Part shown: one piece after another, positions 7,281-16,304 of the stretch | Layout: each line of letters opens with the position of its first letter | Position numbering within the stretch: the stretch's first letter is position 1 | DNA from: an uncultured Oscillibacter sp. | GTDB lineage: Bacteria > Bacillota > Clostridia > Oscillospirales > Oscillospiraceae | Direction: 5' to 3' | NCBI GenBank assembly: GCA_946551795.1 | Contig: CAMNRF010000001.1 | Coordinates: forward strand, 62,001-126,000 | DNA length: 64,000 bases | The notes under the pieces: generated by a model | Seen by the model: only the letters and a program-made list of their open reading frames with translations | Told to the model about the DNA's origin: nothing | The model's database searches: none | Translations under genes and position numbers: made by a program

Positions 7281-8297
7281 ATGACAAAAGAACAGCTTGG
7301 CGCGTTTATCGCGAAAAACCGACGGGACCGGGGACTGACCCAGCGGGATCTGGCGGAGCGGCTCCACATCACGGACAAGGCCGTGAGCAAGTGGGAGCGG
7401 GGGTTGAGCTACCCGGACGTGACGCTGCTGGAGCCCCTGGCGGAGGTTTTTGGCCTGGGGGTGGAGGAATTGGTGGCCTGCCGCAGGGCGGAGGAAAAGG
7501 AGGCGGCAGAGCAGCCCATAAAAACCATTCTGGAGATTTCCCGGGAAAATATACAGTCGGATCGCTGGAAGACAATGCTCCGGACGGCACTGTCAGCATT
7601 GGCGATGGTGGGGATCGCCCTGCTGGTGGTCTGGTATTCCGCCACATTCGTCCATGAGGTGCGGGAGGACAGCATTTTCTTGATGGAGACGGTGGGAGAT
7701 GTCCATTATATCTACGTGGAGCATGAGGGGCACCTTCTGCGGCTGAGATGTGGAGACAGCGTGGACTTCCATGCCATTTCCCCCACAAACGAGCGGGGAG
7801 ACGAAATTGTATACCGTTTGGACTGCCGCTGGAACCGGAGGACCTACCAGGGGACTGTCAGCTCCTGTGAGATGACAGATATGTACGTTTTGGGTGGCAT
7901 GATGGATGTTGAGACCACAGCTATGTCACCGGAACATATCAATTTTTTGTTCGGCCATACGCTGGTGCTGTATACCAGGGAAAAGCCCTACCCGGACCCC
8001 TTTGGTGAGCCAAGAGGCCAGGTATGGCTCTGGGACTACCGCTTTTACACCGGCGTGCTGAATGAGAAGACGGGCGTATGGGAGACTGGAGAGGAACTGT
8101 TGGTAATCAAAGACTGCGTGGAAGTGACGGCGGCGGACTTCGACGGCGACGGGGAAAATGAGCTCATCGTCCGGACCCGTTACCCGGAGAAGCCCTACAC
8201 AGTGTACAAAGAGGTGGACGGTGAGATCGTCTCCACCTGGCCGGAGGAGGTGCCGGAGGACATTGGGGAGGCCCTGCGCGGTATATGGGAGGAATGA
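7281..8297 (+). CDS. Membrane-anchored XRE-family regulator with extracytoplasmic domain
   Basis: 338 residues in three parts: an N-terminal HTH_3 domain (about 5-65; RDRGLTQRDLAERLHITDKAVSKWERG), one transmembrane helix (about 98-118; ALSALAMVGIALLVVWY) and a C-terminal outer domain of about 210 residues. The outer part ends with AADFDGDGENELIVRTRYPE, a DxDxDG calcium-binding-like loop as found in FG-GAP repeats. It therefore looks like a one-component transmembrane regulator. The start has GAGGTGAT 5 bp upstream. It stands alone between terminators, and the ligand and target genes are unknown. Confidence 0.8.
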   Translation: MTKEQLGAFIAKNRRDRGLTQRDLAERLHITDKAVSKWERGLSYPDVTLLEPLAEVFGLGVEELVACRRAEEKEAAEQPIKTILEISRENIQSDRWKTMLRTALSALAMVGIALLVVWYSATFVHEVREDSIFLMETVGDVHYIYVEHEGHLLRLRCGDSVDFHAISPTNERGDEIVYRLDCRWNRRTYQGTVSSCEMTDMYVLGGMMDVETTAMSPEHINFLFGHTLVLYTREKPYPDPFGEPRGQVWLWDYRFYTGVLNEKTGVWETGEELLVIKDCVEVTAADFDGDGENELIVRTRYPEKPYTVYKEVDGEIVSTWPEEVPEDIGEALRGIWEE

Positions 8298-8302
8298 TTT
8301 TA

Positions 8303-8343
8303 TAAAAGAAAAGGACACGGCTGCGTATTACGCAGCCGTGTCC
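8303..8343. terminator. Bidirectional terminator between the XRE gene and rnpB
   Basis: A perfect stem of about 14 bp (8313-8326 with 8330-8343). Read on the minus strand it is followed by TTTTCTTTT (8304-8312), so it terminates rnpB; read on the plus strand it closes the XRE gene. Confidence 0.88.
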
Positions 8344-8533
8344 ATACTTTTACGAGCAAAACTGTAAGCCGGGTTCTGTATTTGACAGTCATCTATCTAG
8401 GCGTACCGTTGCCGGCACGCTCAAGCCACCTCCTGAGGACGGCCGGGCCAGCCTGTTGAGTCCTCCCACGGTGTTGCTCCGGATAGAGTTTACAGCGACG
8501 GACAGTTCCCAGCCGTCGGGTGCGCTCTTACCG

Positions 8534-8588
8534 CACCTTTCCACCCTTACCATTACGGCAAAACCGCAATGGTAAGGGTGGAAAGGTG
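8534..8588. repeat. 25-bp inverted repeat inside rnpB
   Basis: Arms 8534-8558 and 8564-8588 with a 5-nt loop; 24 of 25 positions are complementary, and the exception is a G.U pair in the RNA. One arm is the conserved J12/11-P10 segment of RNase P RNA (GGTAAGGGTGGAAAGGTG), the other is its inverted copy. The repeat element at 8590-8667 abuts it. Confidence 0.9.
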
Positions 8589-8589
8589 T

Positions 8590-8667
8590 CCGCCCCCATA
8601 GGGGGCGGTCCGCTGCGGCGGGGTTGATTGAAATCGTGAAAGGCGGGCCTCGCCGGCCCCCTTTCAC
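8590..8667. repeat. Two-hairpin repeat, copy A (inside rnpB)
   Basis: Hairpin 1 is 8590-8597 with 8601-8608; a core follows at 8604-8635; hairpin 2 is 8636-8649 with 8555-type arms at 8655-8667 on the other side. The core matches copy B (19087-19116) at 28 of 32 aligned positions. On the plus strand both copies have the same order: snap-back repeat, hairpin 1, core, hairpin 2. Here it is antisense to rnpB transcription. Confidence 0.8.
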
Positions 8668-8891
8668 ACTATCCCCCGCTTCCCGGCTCCGCTGCGCGAT
8701 TGCCGGGAACGCAGTGATCCATGTTCCTTATCAGCACGGTTTTACCGCAATGGCGGTATATCTCTGTTGCACTTTTCCTGAAGTCGCCTTCGGCGGGCGT
8801 TACCCGTTATCCTTGCCCTGTGGAGCCCGGACTTTCCTCATGGACGGCCTTTCGGCCTGCCCACGCGACCGTCTGTTTTACTCGCCCGTCT

Positions 8892-8920
8892 ATTTTACAG
8901 GAAAGGAGGGGGATTGTCAA
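8892..8920 (-). promoter_or_regulatory. rnpB promoter
   Basis: On the minus strand TTGACA (8915-8920), 17-bp spacer, TAAAAT (8892-8897). The -35 box overlaps the stop codon of the hydrolase gene. The predicted start near 8885 fits the RNase P P1 helix. Confidence 0.85.
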
Positions 8921-9627
8921 CGGATAAAATCCCCGCCTGTCTCCCGCAGCCAGCCGGTCAGGGCGGACAGGTCCGACTGCGTGTGAAACCAGTGCTCCGC
9001 GTGTTCCGCCGTCCGCAGGCGGCAGGAGAACCGCTCCGCGAAAGCGGCCGTCACAGCCCGGTCGCACAGTGTATCCCGTTCGCCCACCAGAATCTCCGTG
9101 GGAATGGGCCAGCGGCGGATAGGGTGGTCCCGCACATAGCAGAAGTAGTCCCAGTAGAGGGTCTGTCCCATGGGGGTGGGGACGGCTCCTTCCCGCTCCA
9201 GCCGCTCCGGGGTCACATCGAACCAGGTCATCATGCTGTGGATCAGCGCGCCCATATCCACCACCGGGGAGAGGAACCAGGCCCGCTCTATCCGGCGGCC
9301 TCCATAGGCAAGCAGGCTGAAATAGGCGCCCATGCTGACGGCGAACAGCCCAACATGCTTCCACCGGTCCTCGGCGTAATCCAGCACGGCTGTGAGATCC
9401 CGGACGCAGGCAGGGGGCTTGCAGAGCGTGGGCTTTCCCTGCCGCGCTCCATGTTCCGGCAGGTCGAAGCTGAGAATCTGACAGCCTCTGAATGTATCCG
9501 CCAGGAGGCGGAAGGGCGTATCCTCCTTGTGGGACTGGGCTCCGTGGACGGCCACCAGCACACGGTCCGACTCCGCGCCCCAGAGGGCGCAGGGGATGGC
9601 CTGGATTTGAAAGAGATGGGGATTCAT
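8917..9627 (-). CDS. Alpha/beta hydrolase
   Basis: 236 residues starting MNPHLFQI at 9627, behind AAGGAAGGACC; upstream in-frame starts have no such site. Alpha/beta-hydrolase signs: the oxyanion stretch VLVAVHGAQSHKEDTPF, nucleophile elbow VGLFAVSMGAYFSLLAYGG (Ser in VSMGA), acid residue in TEILVGERDTLCD and His in HAEHWFH near the end. It resembles cytosolic esterase/peptidase-like members; the substrate is unknown. It lies between its own promoter and rnpB, whose -35 box overlaps its stop codon. Confidence 0.8.
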   Translation of the reverse strand: MNPHLFQIQAIPCALWGAESDRVLVAVHGAQSHKEDTPFRLLADTFRGCQILSFDLPEHGARQGKPTLCKPPACVRDLTAVLDYAEDRWKHVGLFAVSMGAYFSLLAYGGRRIERAWFLSPVVDMGALIHSMMTWFDVTPERLEREGAVPTPMGQTLYWDYFCYVRDHPIRRWPIPTEILVGERDTLCDRAVTAAFAERFSCRLRTAEHAEHWFHTQSDLSALTGWLRETGGDFIR

Positions 9628-9661
9628 AGCGGTCCTTCCTTTTTCAAAGTGTTGCCACATC

Positions 9662-9690
9662 ATCATACCACGGCAGTCCCATCTCCGCAA
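9662..9690 (-). promoter_or_regulatory. Promoter of the alpha/beta hydrolase gene
   Basis: On the minus strand TTGCGG (9685-9690), 17-bp spacer, TATGAT (9662-9667), about 35 bp before the ATG. Confidence 0.6.
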
Positions 9691-9725
9691 GAGGGCGAGG
9701 GGAGGGAGAAAATTTCCGCGCCTCG

Positions 9726-9754
9726 TTGTAATTCGCCGCCGCTTGCGGTATAAT
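9726..9754 (+). promoter_or_regulatory. murD promoter
   Basis: TTGTAA (9726-9731), 17-bp spacer, TATAAT (9749-9754), 40 bp before the murD start and divergent from the hydrolase promoter. Confidence 0.75.
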
Positions 9755-9794
9755 TTCACTGTCTATTTTTCCGAACACGTAAGGAGCGGTTTCC

Positions 9795-11171
9795 ATGACA
9801 TTTGAGGAGTACTTAAAAAGTTTACAGGGCAGGAGCGTGGCCGTCATCGGCATCGGCGTGTCCAACCAGCCGCTGATCCAGCTGCTGCTCTCCCGGGGCA
9901 TCTCCGTCACCGCCTGTGACAAAAAGAGCCGGGAGACCCTGGGCCCCCTGGCGGAGGAGCTGGAGAAGCGCGGCTGCCGCCTGCGCCTGGGAGAGGACTA
10001 TCTCCAGGGCCTGAACCAGGACATCATCTTCCGCACTCCCGGGATGCGCCCGGACCTGCCGGAGCTGACGGCCGCCGTGGAGCGAGGAAGCCTCCTCACC
10101 AGTGAGATGGAGGTCTTTTTCCAGGTCTGTCCCTGCACGAAGATCGCGGTGACCGGCAGCGACGGCAAGACCACCACCACCACCATCATCGCGGAGCTGC
10201 TGCGGGCCGCCGGGAAAACCGTCCACCTGGGGGGAAACATCGGCCATCCTCTGCTGGCGGAGACCGGGGAGATGAAGCCGGAGGACGTGGCGGTGCTGGA
10301 GCTGAGCTCCTTCCAGCTGATGACCATGACCCACAGCCCCCACATCGCCGTCGTCACTAATCTGGCCCCCAACCATCTGGATGTCCACAGAGATTTTGCG
10401 GAGTATATTTCCGCAAAGGAAAATATCTTTACACACCAGTCTGTGGAGGATATTGCCGTCTTTAATGCCGACAATGACATCACCCTTGAGGAGTCGTGCC
10501 GCGTCCCGGGCCGGGCCAGGCTGTTCTCCCGGCGGCGGGAGGTGGAGGACGGCGTGTTCCTGCGGGGAGACGCTGTTATCGCCCGGAGCGGCGGCTCGGA
10601 GCGGGAGGTCCTGAAAGTCTCCGGCATCAAGCTGCCCGGCGTCCACAACGTGGAGAACTACATGGCGGCCATCGCCGCCGTGGACGGCCTGGTCCCTGAC
10701 GAGATCATCCGGAGATTCGCCGCGGAGTTCGGCGGCGTGGAGCACCGCATTGAGCTGGTGCGGGAGCTGGACGGCGTGCGCTGGTACAACGACTCCATCG
10801 CCTCCAGCCCCAGCCGCACCATCGCGGGGCTCCGCTCCTTTGACCGGAAGGTCATCCTCATCGCCGGCGGCAAGGACAAGGGGATTCCCTATGACGCCCT
10901 GGGGCCGGAGGTCAACGACCACGTGAAGCTGCTGATCCTCTGCGGCGCCACGGCGGGCGTGATCCGCCGGGCCGTGGAGGAGGCGGAGAACTACGACGGA
11001 TTGGAGATTGTGGATGTGTCCGACTACCGGGAGGCGGTCTCCCTTGCCCGAAGCCGGGCAGGGGAGGGGGACGTGGTGATGCTCTCCCCGGCCAGCACCT
11101 CCTTTGACCGCTTTGCCAATTTCATGGAGCGGGGCAGGGTGTTCAAGGAGATCGTCAACAGCCTGAAATAG
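9795..11171 (+). CDS. murD: UDP-N-acetylmuramoyl-L-alanine--D-glutamate ligase MurD
   Basis: Adds D-glutamate to UDP-MurNAc-L-Ala in cytoplasmic peptidoglycan precursor synthesis. The 458-residue protein has an N-terminal UDP-binding Rossmann part (VAVIGIGVSNQPLI), the ATP loop VTGSDGKTTTT (121-127 region), NLAPNHLDVHRDF, the central-domain motif GVEHRIELV and NDSIASSPSRT, and the C-terminal GGKDKGIPYD. All Mur ligase landmarks are present and the length is normal. It lies outside the usual dcw cluster, next to yunB. Confidence 0.97.
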   Translation: MTFEEYLKSLQGRSVAVIGIGVSNQPLIQLLLSRGISVTACDKKSRETLGPLAEELEKRGCRLRLGEDYLQGLNQDIIFRTPGMRPDLPELTAAVERGSLLTSEMEVFFQVCPCTKIAVTGSDGKTTTTTIIAELLRAAGKTVHLGGNIGHPLLAETGEMKPEDVAVLELSSFQLMTMTHSPHIAVVTNLAPNHLDVHRDFAEYISAKENIFTHQSVEDIAVFNADNDITLEESCRVPGRARLFSRRREVEDGVFLRGDAVIARSGGSEREVLKVSGIKLPGVHNVENYMAAIAAVDGLVPDEIIRRFAAEFGGVEHRIELVRELDGVRWYNDSIASSPSRTIAGLRSFDRKVILIAGGKDKGIPYDALGPEVNDHVKLLILCGATAGVIRRAVEEAENYDGLEIVDVSDYREAVSLARSRAGEGDVVMLSPASTSFDRFANFMERGRVFKEIVNSLK

Positions 11172-11223
11172 TGAGATAGGGCCAAGCCGCCGCCGCATAG
11201 GATTGCCGGAGGGGGTGGCGCTC

Positions 11224-13910
<2,687 letters not shown>

Positions 13911-13947
13911 CGGTGCAAACCGTGCTGCCGGCAGGGAGGGGAGAGAG

Positions 13948-14157
13948 ATGGATGCTATGGAACACAGGGATGCCGGAGAGGTGCTCCGGCAGATCGACAG
14001 CACCCTTTCGGAGATCGAGCGCACCCTGGACCAGATGCTGGCGCTGGCGGAGCTGTCCGCCAGCGACCTGAACCTAGACCGGGCCGCGCTGCAAAAGACC
14101 CTGGAGCGCCTGGGGCAGAAGATCGACCGTCTGGCGGACGGTCTCCCGTCTCCGTGA
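13948..14157 (+). CDS. Small coiled-coil protein of unknown function
   Basis: 69 residues, almost entirely helical and highly charged, with leucine heptad spacing (VLRQIDSTLSEIERTLDQML, ALQKTLERLGQKIDRLADGL). ATG 13948 is behind GGAGGGGAGAGAG; an upstream in-frame ATG at 13891 overlaps ligA and has no ribosome-binding site. It lies 37 bp after ligA and is probably the last gene of that unit. No family is recognised; it could be an exodeoxyribonuclease VII small subunit-like fold, but the motif match is not convincing. Confidence 0.6.
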   Translation: MDAMEHRDAGEVLRQIDSTLSEIERTLDQMLALAELSASDLNLDRAALQKTLERLGQKIDRLADGLPSP

Positions 14158-14175
14158 GTGCAAAGGCGCTGAAAA

Positions 14176-14207
14176 GAGGGCCGGGACGGCAGTGCCGTCC
14201 CGGCCCT
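14176..14207. terminator. Bidirectional terminator between ligA unit and cotJ
   Basis: A 15-bp GC-rich stem (14177-14191 with 14193-14207). On the minus strand it is followed by TCTTTT (14172-14177), fitting the end of the cotJ transcript. Confidence 0.85.
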
Positions 14208-14243
14208 GATGCTTTCTCCGCGGATTTACAGCGGGGAAAAACC

Positions 14244-14840
14244 TCACTTGTCAAACGCCGGATTCATATAGTAGACGTTTTTCTCGTTCATCTTATCCTT
14301 TGCCAGCCGCAGGCCCTCGCCGAACCGCTGGAAGTGGACCACCTCCCGGGCCCGCAGGAACCGGATGACATCGTTGACATCCGGGTCGTCGCTGAGGCGC
14401 AGGATGTTGTCGTAGGTCACGCGGGCCTTCTGCTCCGCCGCCAGGTCCTCCGTCAGATCGGCGATGACGTCGCCGGTGACCTGCATGGTGGAGGCGGACC
14501 AGGGGTAGCCGGAGGCGAACTGGGGATAGACGCCGGTGGTGTGATCCACAAAGTAGGTGTCAAACCCGGCGGTCCGGATCTGCTCCTCCGTCAGGTTCCG
14601 GGTCAGCTGATGGACAAGGGTGCCCACCATCTCCAGGTGGCCTAGCTCCTCCGTGCCAATATCGGTCAGCAGCCCCTTCAGCTCGGCGTAGGGCATGGAG
14701 TACCGCTGGCTCAGATACCGCAGAGAGGCCCCCAGCTCCCCGTCGGGACCGCCGTACTGGCTGATGATGACCGACGCCAGCTTGGGGTTGCTGTTCTTGA
14801 TTTTCACCGGATACTGCAATTTCTTCTCATAGATAAACAT
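14244..14840 (-). CDS. cotJC: Spore coat protein CotJC (manganese-catalase family)
   Basis: 198 residues: MFIYEKKLQYPVKIK start, then IGTEELGHLEMVGTLVHQL, AEQKARVTYDNIL and AREVVHFQRFGEGL, with ExxH pairs matching the di-manganese ferritin-like site of Mn catalases. In Bacillus it is a coat component made in the mother cell. Its start overlaps the stop of the upstream CotJA-CotJB gene by one base, so expression is coupled. The terminator lies 37 bp downstream. Confidence 0.95.
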   Translation of the reverse strand: MFIYEKKLQYPVKIKNSNPKLASVIISQYGGPDGELGASLRYLSQRYSMPYAELKGLLTDIGTEELGHLEMVGTLVHQLTRNLTEEQIRTAGFDTYFVDHTTGVYPQFASGYPWSASTMQVTGDVIADLTEDLAAEQKARVTYDNILRLSDDPDVNDVIRFLRAREVVHFQRFGEGLRLAKDKMNEKNVYYMNPAFDK

Positions 14841-15301
14841 CAGTCATTCCCTCCAAAATCCCAGGGCCAGGGGTCTTTCAGCCAGGCGTAGCCGTCCTCC
14901 GGGGTCAGATCGGTCTGGAGCAGGGGACCGTGCATCTTCTGGTACTTCTCCTGTCCCTCCTTCAGCAGCTTGACATAGGACCAGTACAGCTGCAGCGCCT
15001 CCTGGTCCTGGGCGTGGGTGGTCAGGTACAGGCCCAGCTCGTCGACGGCGAAGCTCAGAGCCATCAGCTCCACCAGGGCGGTGTTGGCCAGCTTGGTCCT
15101 GGCCTGGATGGCCGCCTTGAAGGGCAGGTTCAGTCCGGGAAAGAGGGTGCCGGTCTCCAGCGCCTCCATCCGGCTGTACCGGGTGGGATTGTTCTCCTGC
15201 ATGGGGATATAGGGAAACGCCAGCTGGGCGCAGCCGGGCAGGGGACCCTGGCCCACGCCGCAGGCGGAATTCTCAGGCCTGTTCTGTTCAGGTTTTTCCA
15301 T
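14840..15301 (-). CDS. CotJA-CotJB fused spore coat protein
   Basis: 153 residues that contain two families in one frame. Residues about 25-65 (LAFPYIPMQENNPTRYSR, ALETGTLFPGLNLPF) are CotJA; about 73-150 (LVELMALSFAVDELGLYLTT, DGYAWLKDPWPWDF) are CotJB. In Bacillus subtilis these are separate genes cotJA and cotJB ahead of cotJC. The first 25 residues are Pro/Asn/Gly-rich with two cysteines. The junction has no stop or frameshift. The start follows AGAAGGAGG; transcription is probably sporulation-controlled. Confidence 0.88.
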   Translation of the reverse strand: MEKPEQNRPENSACGVGQGPLPGCAQLAFPYIPMQENNPTRYSRMEALETGTLFPGLNLPFKAAIQARTKLANTALVELMALSFAVDELGLYLTTHAQDQEALQLYWSYVKLLKEGQEKYQKMHGPLLQTDLTPEDGYAWLKDPWPWDFGGND

Positions 15302-15328
15302 TTGTTATGGACGCCTCCTTCTGAGTGA

Positions 15329-15368
15329 GGCGCGCAAATGAAAACAGCCGCGCTCTGATTTGCGCGCC
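15329..15368. repeat. Inverted repeat in the cotJ leader
   Basis: GGCGCGCAAAT (15329-15339) and its perfect complement ATTTGCGCGCC (15358-15368), 18-nt loop. It would form a hairpin in the 5' leader of the cotJ mRNA. Confidence 0.6.
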
Positions 15369-15418
15369 ACGCGTTGGCACGATCCGCCGGAAAGACGGGA
15401 TGGGCCGCGCCACGCGTT
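15363..15418. repeat. 13-bp direct repeat upstream of cotJ
   Basis: CGCGCCACGCGTT occurs at 15363-15375 and again at 15406-15418, 43 bp apart (four helical turns). Both fall between the proposed cotJ promoter and its start codon. Confidence 0.7.
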
Positions 15419-15423
15419 ACTCC

Positions 15424-15431
15424 ATTGTATG
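15424..15431 (-). promoter_or_regulatory. Possible SigE-type -10 element for cotJ
   Basis: Minus-strand CATACAAT, the SigE -10 consensus of Bacillus, lies about 125 bp upstream of the fused cotJ gene. No good -35 box is seen at the expected distance, so this is tentative. Confidence 0.4.
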
Positions 15432-15470
15432 CCGGGAGGGGGAGAAGGGGAACGCGGTCAAAATTAGCGT

Positions 15471-15499
15471 TTGCTTTCACCGGGCGGAAACGGTATAAT
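15471..15499 (+). promoter_or_regulatory. Promoter of cwlD-radA
   Basis: TTGCTT (15471-15476), 17-bp spacer, TATAAT (15494-15499), about 75 bp before cwlD. It is vegetative in type. Confidence 0.65.
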
Positions 15500-15572
15500 G
15501 GAGATAAGGTGCGGCGCTGTGAAGAATATGGGATAAGCCGTCCGGCATAGCCTCCAGAAGGGGGTGCTGTCT

Positions 15573-16304
15573 GTGATTATTCTGATTCGTAAACGCGTAT
15601 TTCTGCTCTCCGCGTTCTTTTGCTGTTTTCTCGCGGGATTGGCCGCCGTCCTCTTTTTCGGCCATACGCCGGCGGCTCCGGTCTTTGCCGCCCGGGACGG
15701 CGTGCCGGTGACCGTGGTGGTGGACGCCGGGCACGGCGGGGAGGACGGCGGCGCCACATCGCCGGACGGCGTGGAGGAGAGCCGCCTCAACCTGGAGATC
15801 GCCCTGCGGGTGAACGACCTGCTGCGCTTTGCGGGGCAGCGGACGCTGCTGACCCGCAGCGAGGATGTCACCATCGCCGACCCGGACCTGGGCACCGTCC
15901 GCCAGCGGAAGGTCTCCGATCTGAAAAACCGGGTGGCGATGGTGAACGGCACGGAGAACGCCGTACTGCTGAGCGTCCACCAGAACAGCCTGCCCTCCTC
16001 CGTCGTGACCCATGGGGCCCAGGTGTTCTGGAACCGGCAGGAGGGGGCGGAGACGCTGGCGGAGACTGTGCAGGAGGCGCTGAACGAATCCATCAACGCG
16101 GGAAATGAAAAACATCCGAAGCCAATCCCCGCCACCATCTACCTGATGAAAAATATCACGGCTCCGGGAATCATTGTGGAGTGCGGCTTTTTGTCCAACC
16201 CGGAGGAAACCGTCCAACTGCAGCAGCCGGACTATCAACTGAAGCTGGCCGCCGCCATTGCCGCCGGGTATCTGCGGTGCGCGGCGGGGGAGGAAGTGCC
16301 ATGA
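15573..16304 (+). CDS. cwlD: N-acetylmuramoyl-L-alanine amidase CwlD-like
   Basis: About 243 residues: an N-terminal signal/anchor helix (about 8-28; VFLLSAFFCCFLAGLAAVLF) and an Amidase_3 domain with VVVDAGHGGEDGGA, ESRLNLEIA, LLSVHQNS and GIIVECGFLSNPEE, giving the zinc ligands and catalytic Glu. CwlD makes muramic-delta-lactam in spore cortex with PdaA. GTG 15573 fits AGAAGGGGG eight bases upstream; GTG 15564 overlaps that site. It ends in a 4-bp ATGA overlap with radA. Confidence 0.88.
   Translation: MIILIRKRVFLLSAFFCCFLAGLAAVLFFGHTPAAPVFAARDGVPVTVVVDAGHGGEDGGATSPDGVEESRLNLEIALRVNDLLRFAGQRTLLTRSEDVTIADPDLGTVRQRKVSDLKNRVAMVNGTENAVLLSVHQNSLPSSVVTHGAQVFWNRQEGAETLAETVQEALNESINAGNEKHPKPIPATIYLMKNITAPGIIVECGFLSNPEETVQLQQPDYQLKLAAAIAAGYLRCAAGEEVP

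Larger units (their letters stand above)
8352..8885 (-). ncRNA. rnpB: RNase P RNA, bacterial class A, with enlarged P12 region
   Basis: Catalytic RNA that removes 5' leaders from pre-tRNAs. The conserved 5' block GAGGAAAGTCCGGGCTCC lies at 8822-8839 (minus) and the 3' block ACAGAACCCGGCTTAC at 8364-8379; P1 closes between 8875-8884 and 8353-8362. The order GTAACGCC, AAAGTGCAACAGAGA, GGTAAGAGCGCACC, AAACTCTATCCGGAGCAA follows the E. coli type. The molecule is about 530 nt, roughly 130-180 nt longer than usual. The excess lies in P12 (about 8559-8740) and contains a repeat also found after the tRNA gene. Apart from P12, the helices look intact. Confidence 0.95.

Noticed and set aside
8534-8588. 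Inverted repeat in rnpB as a terminator ending a short rnpB
   Set aside because: No T-run follows, and conserved RNase P blocks continue on the far side down to 8353.
8624-8986. Plus-strand open frame of 120 codons in the rnpB region
   Set aside because: Lies wholly on RNase P RNA and its promoter, with no coding signs.
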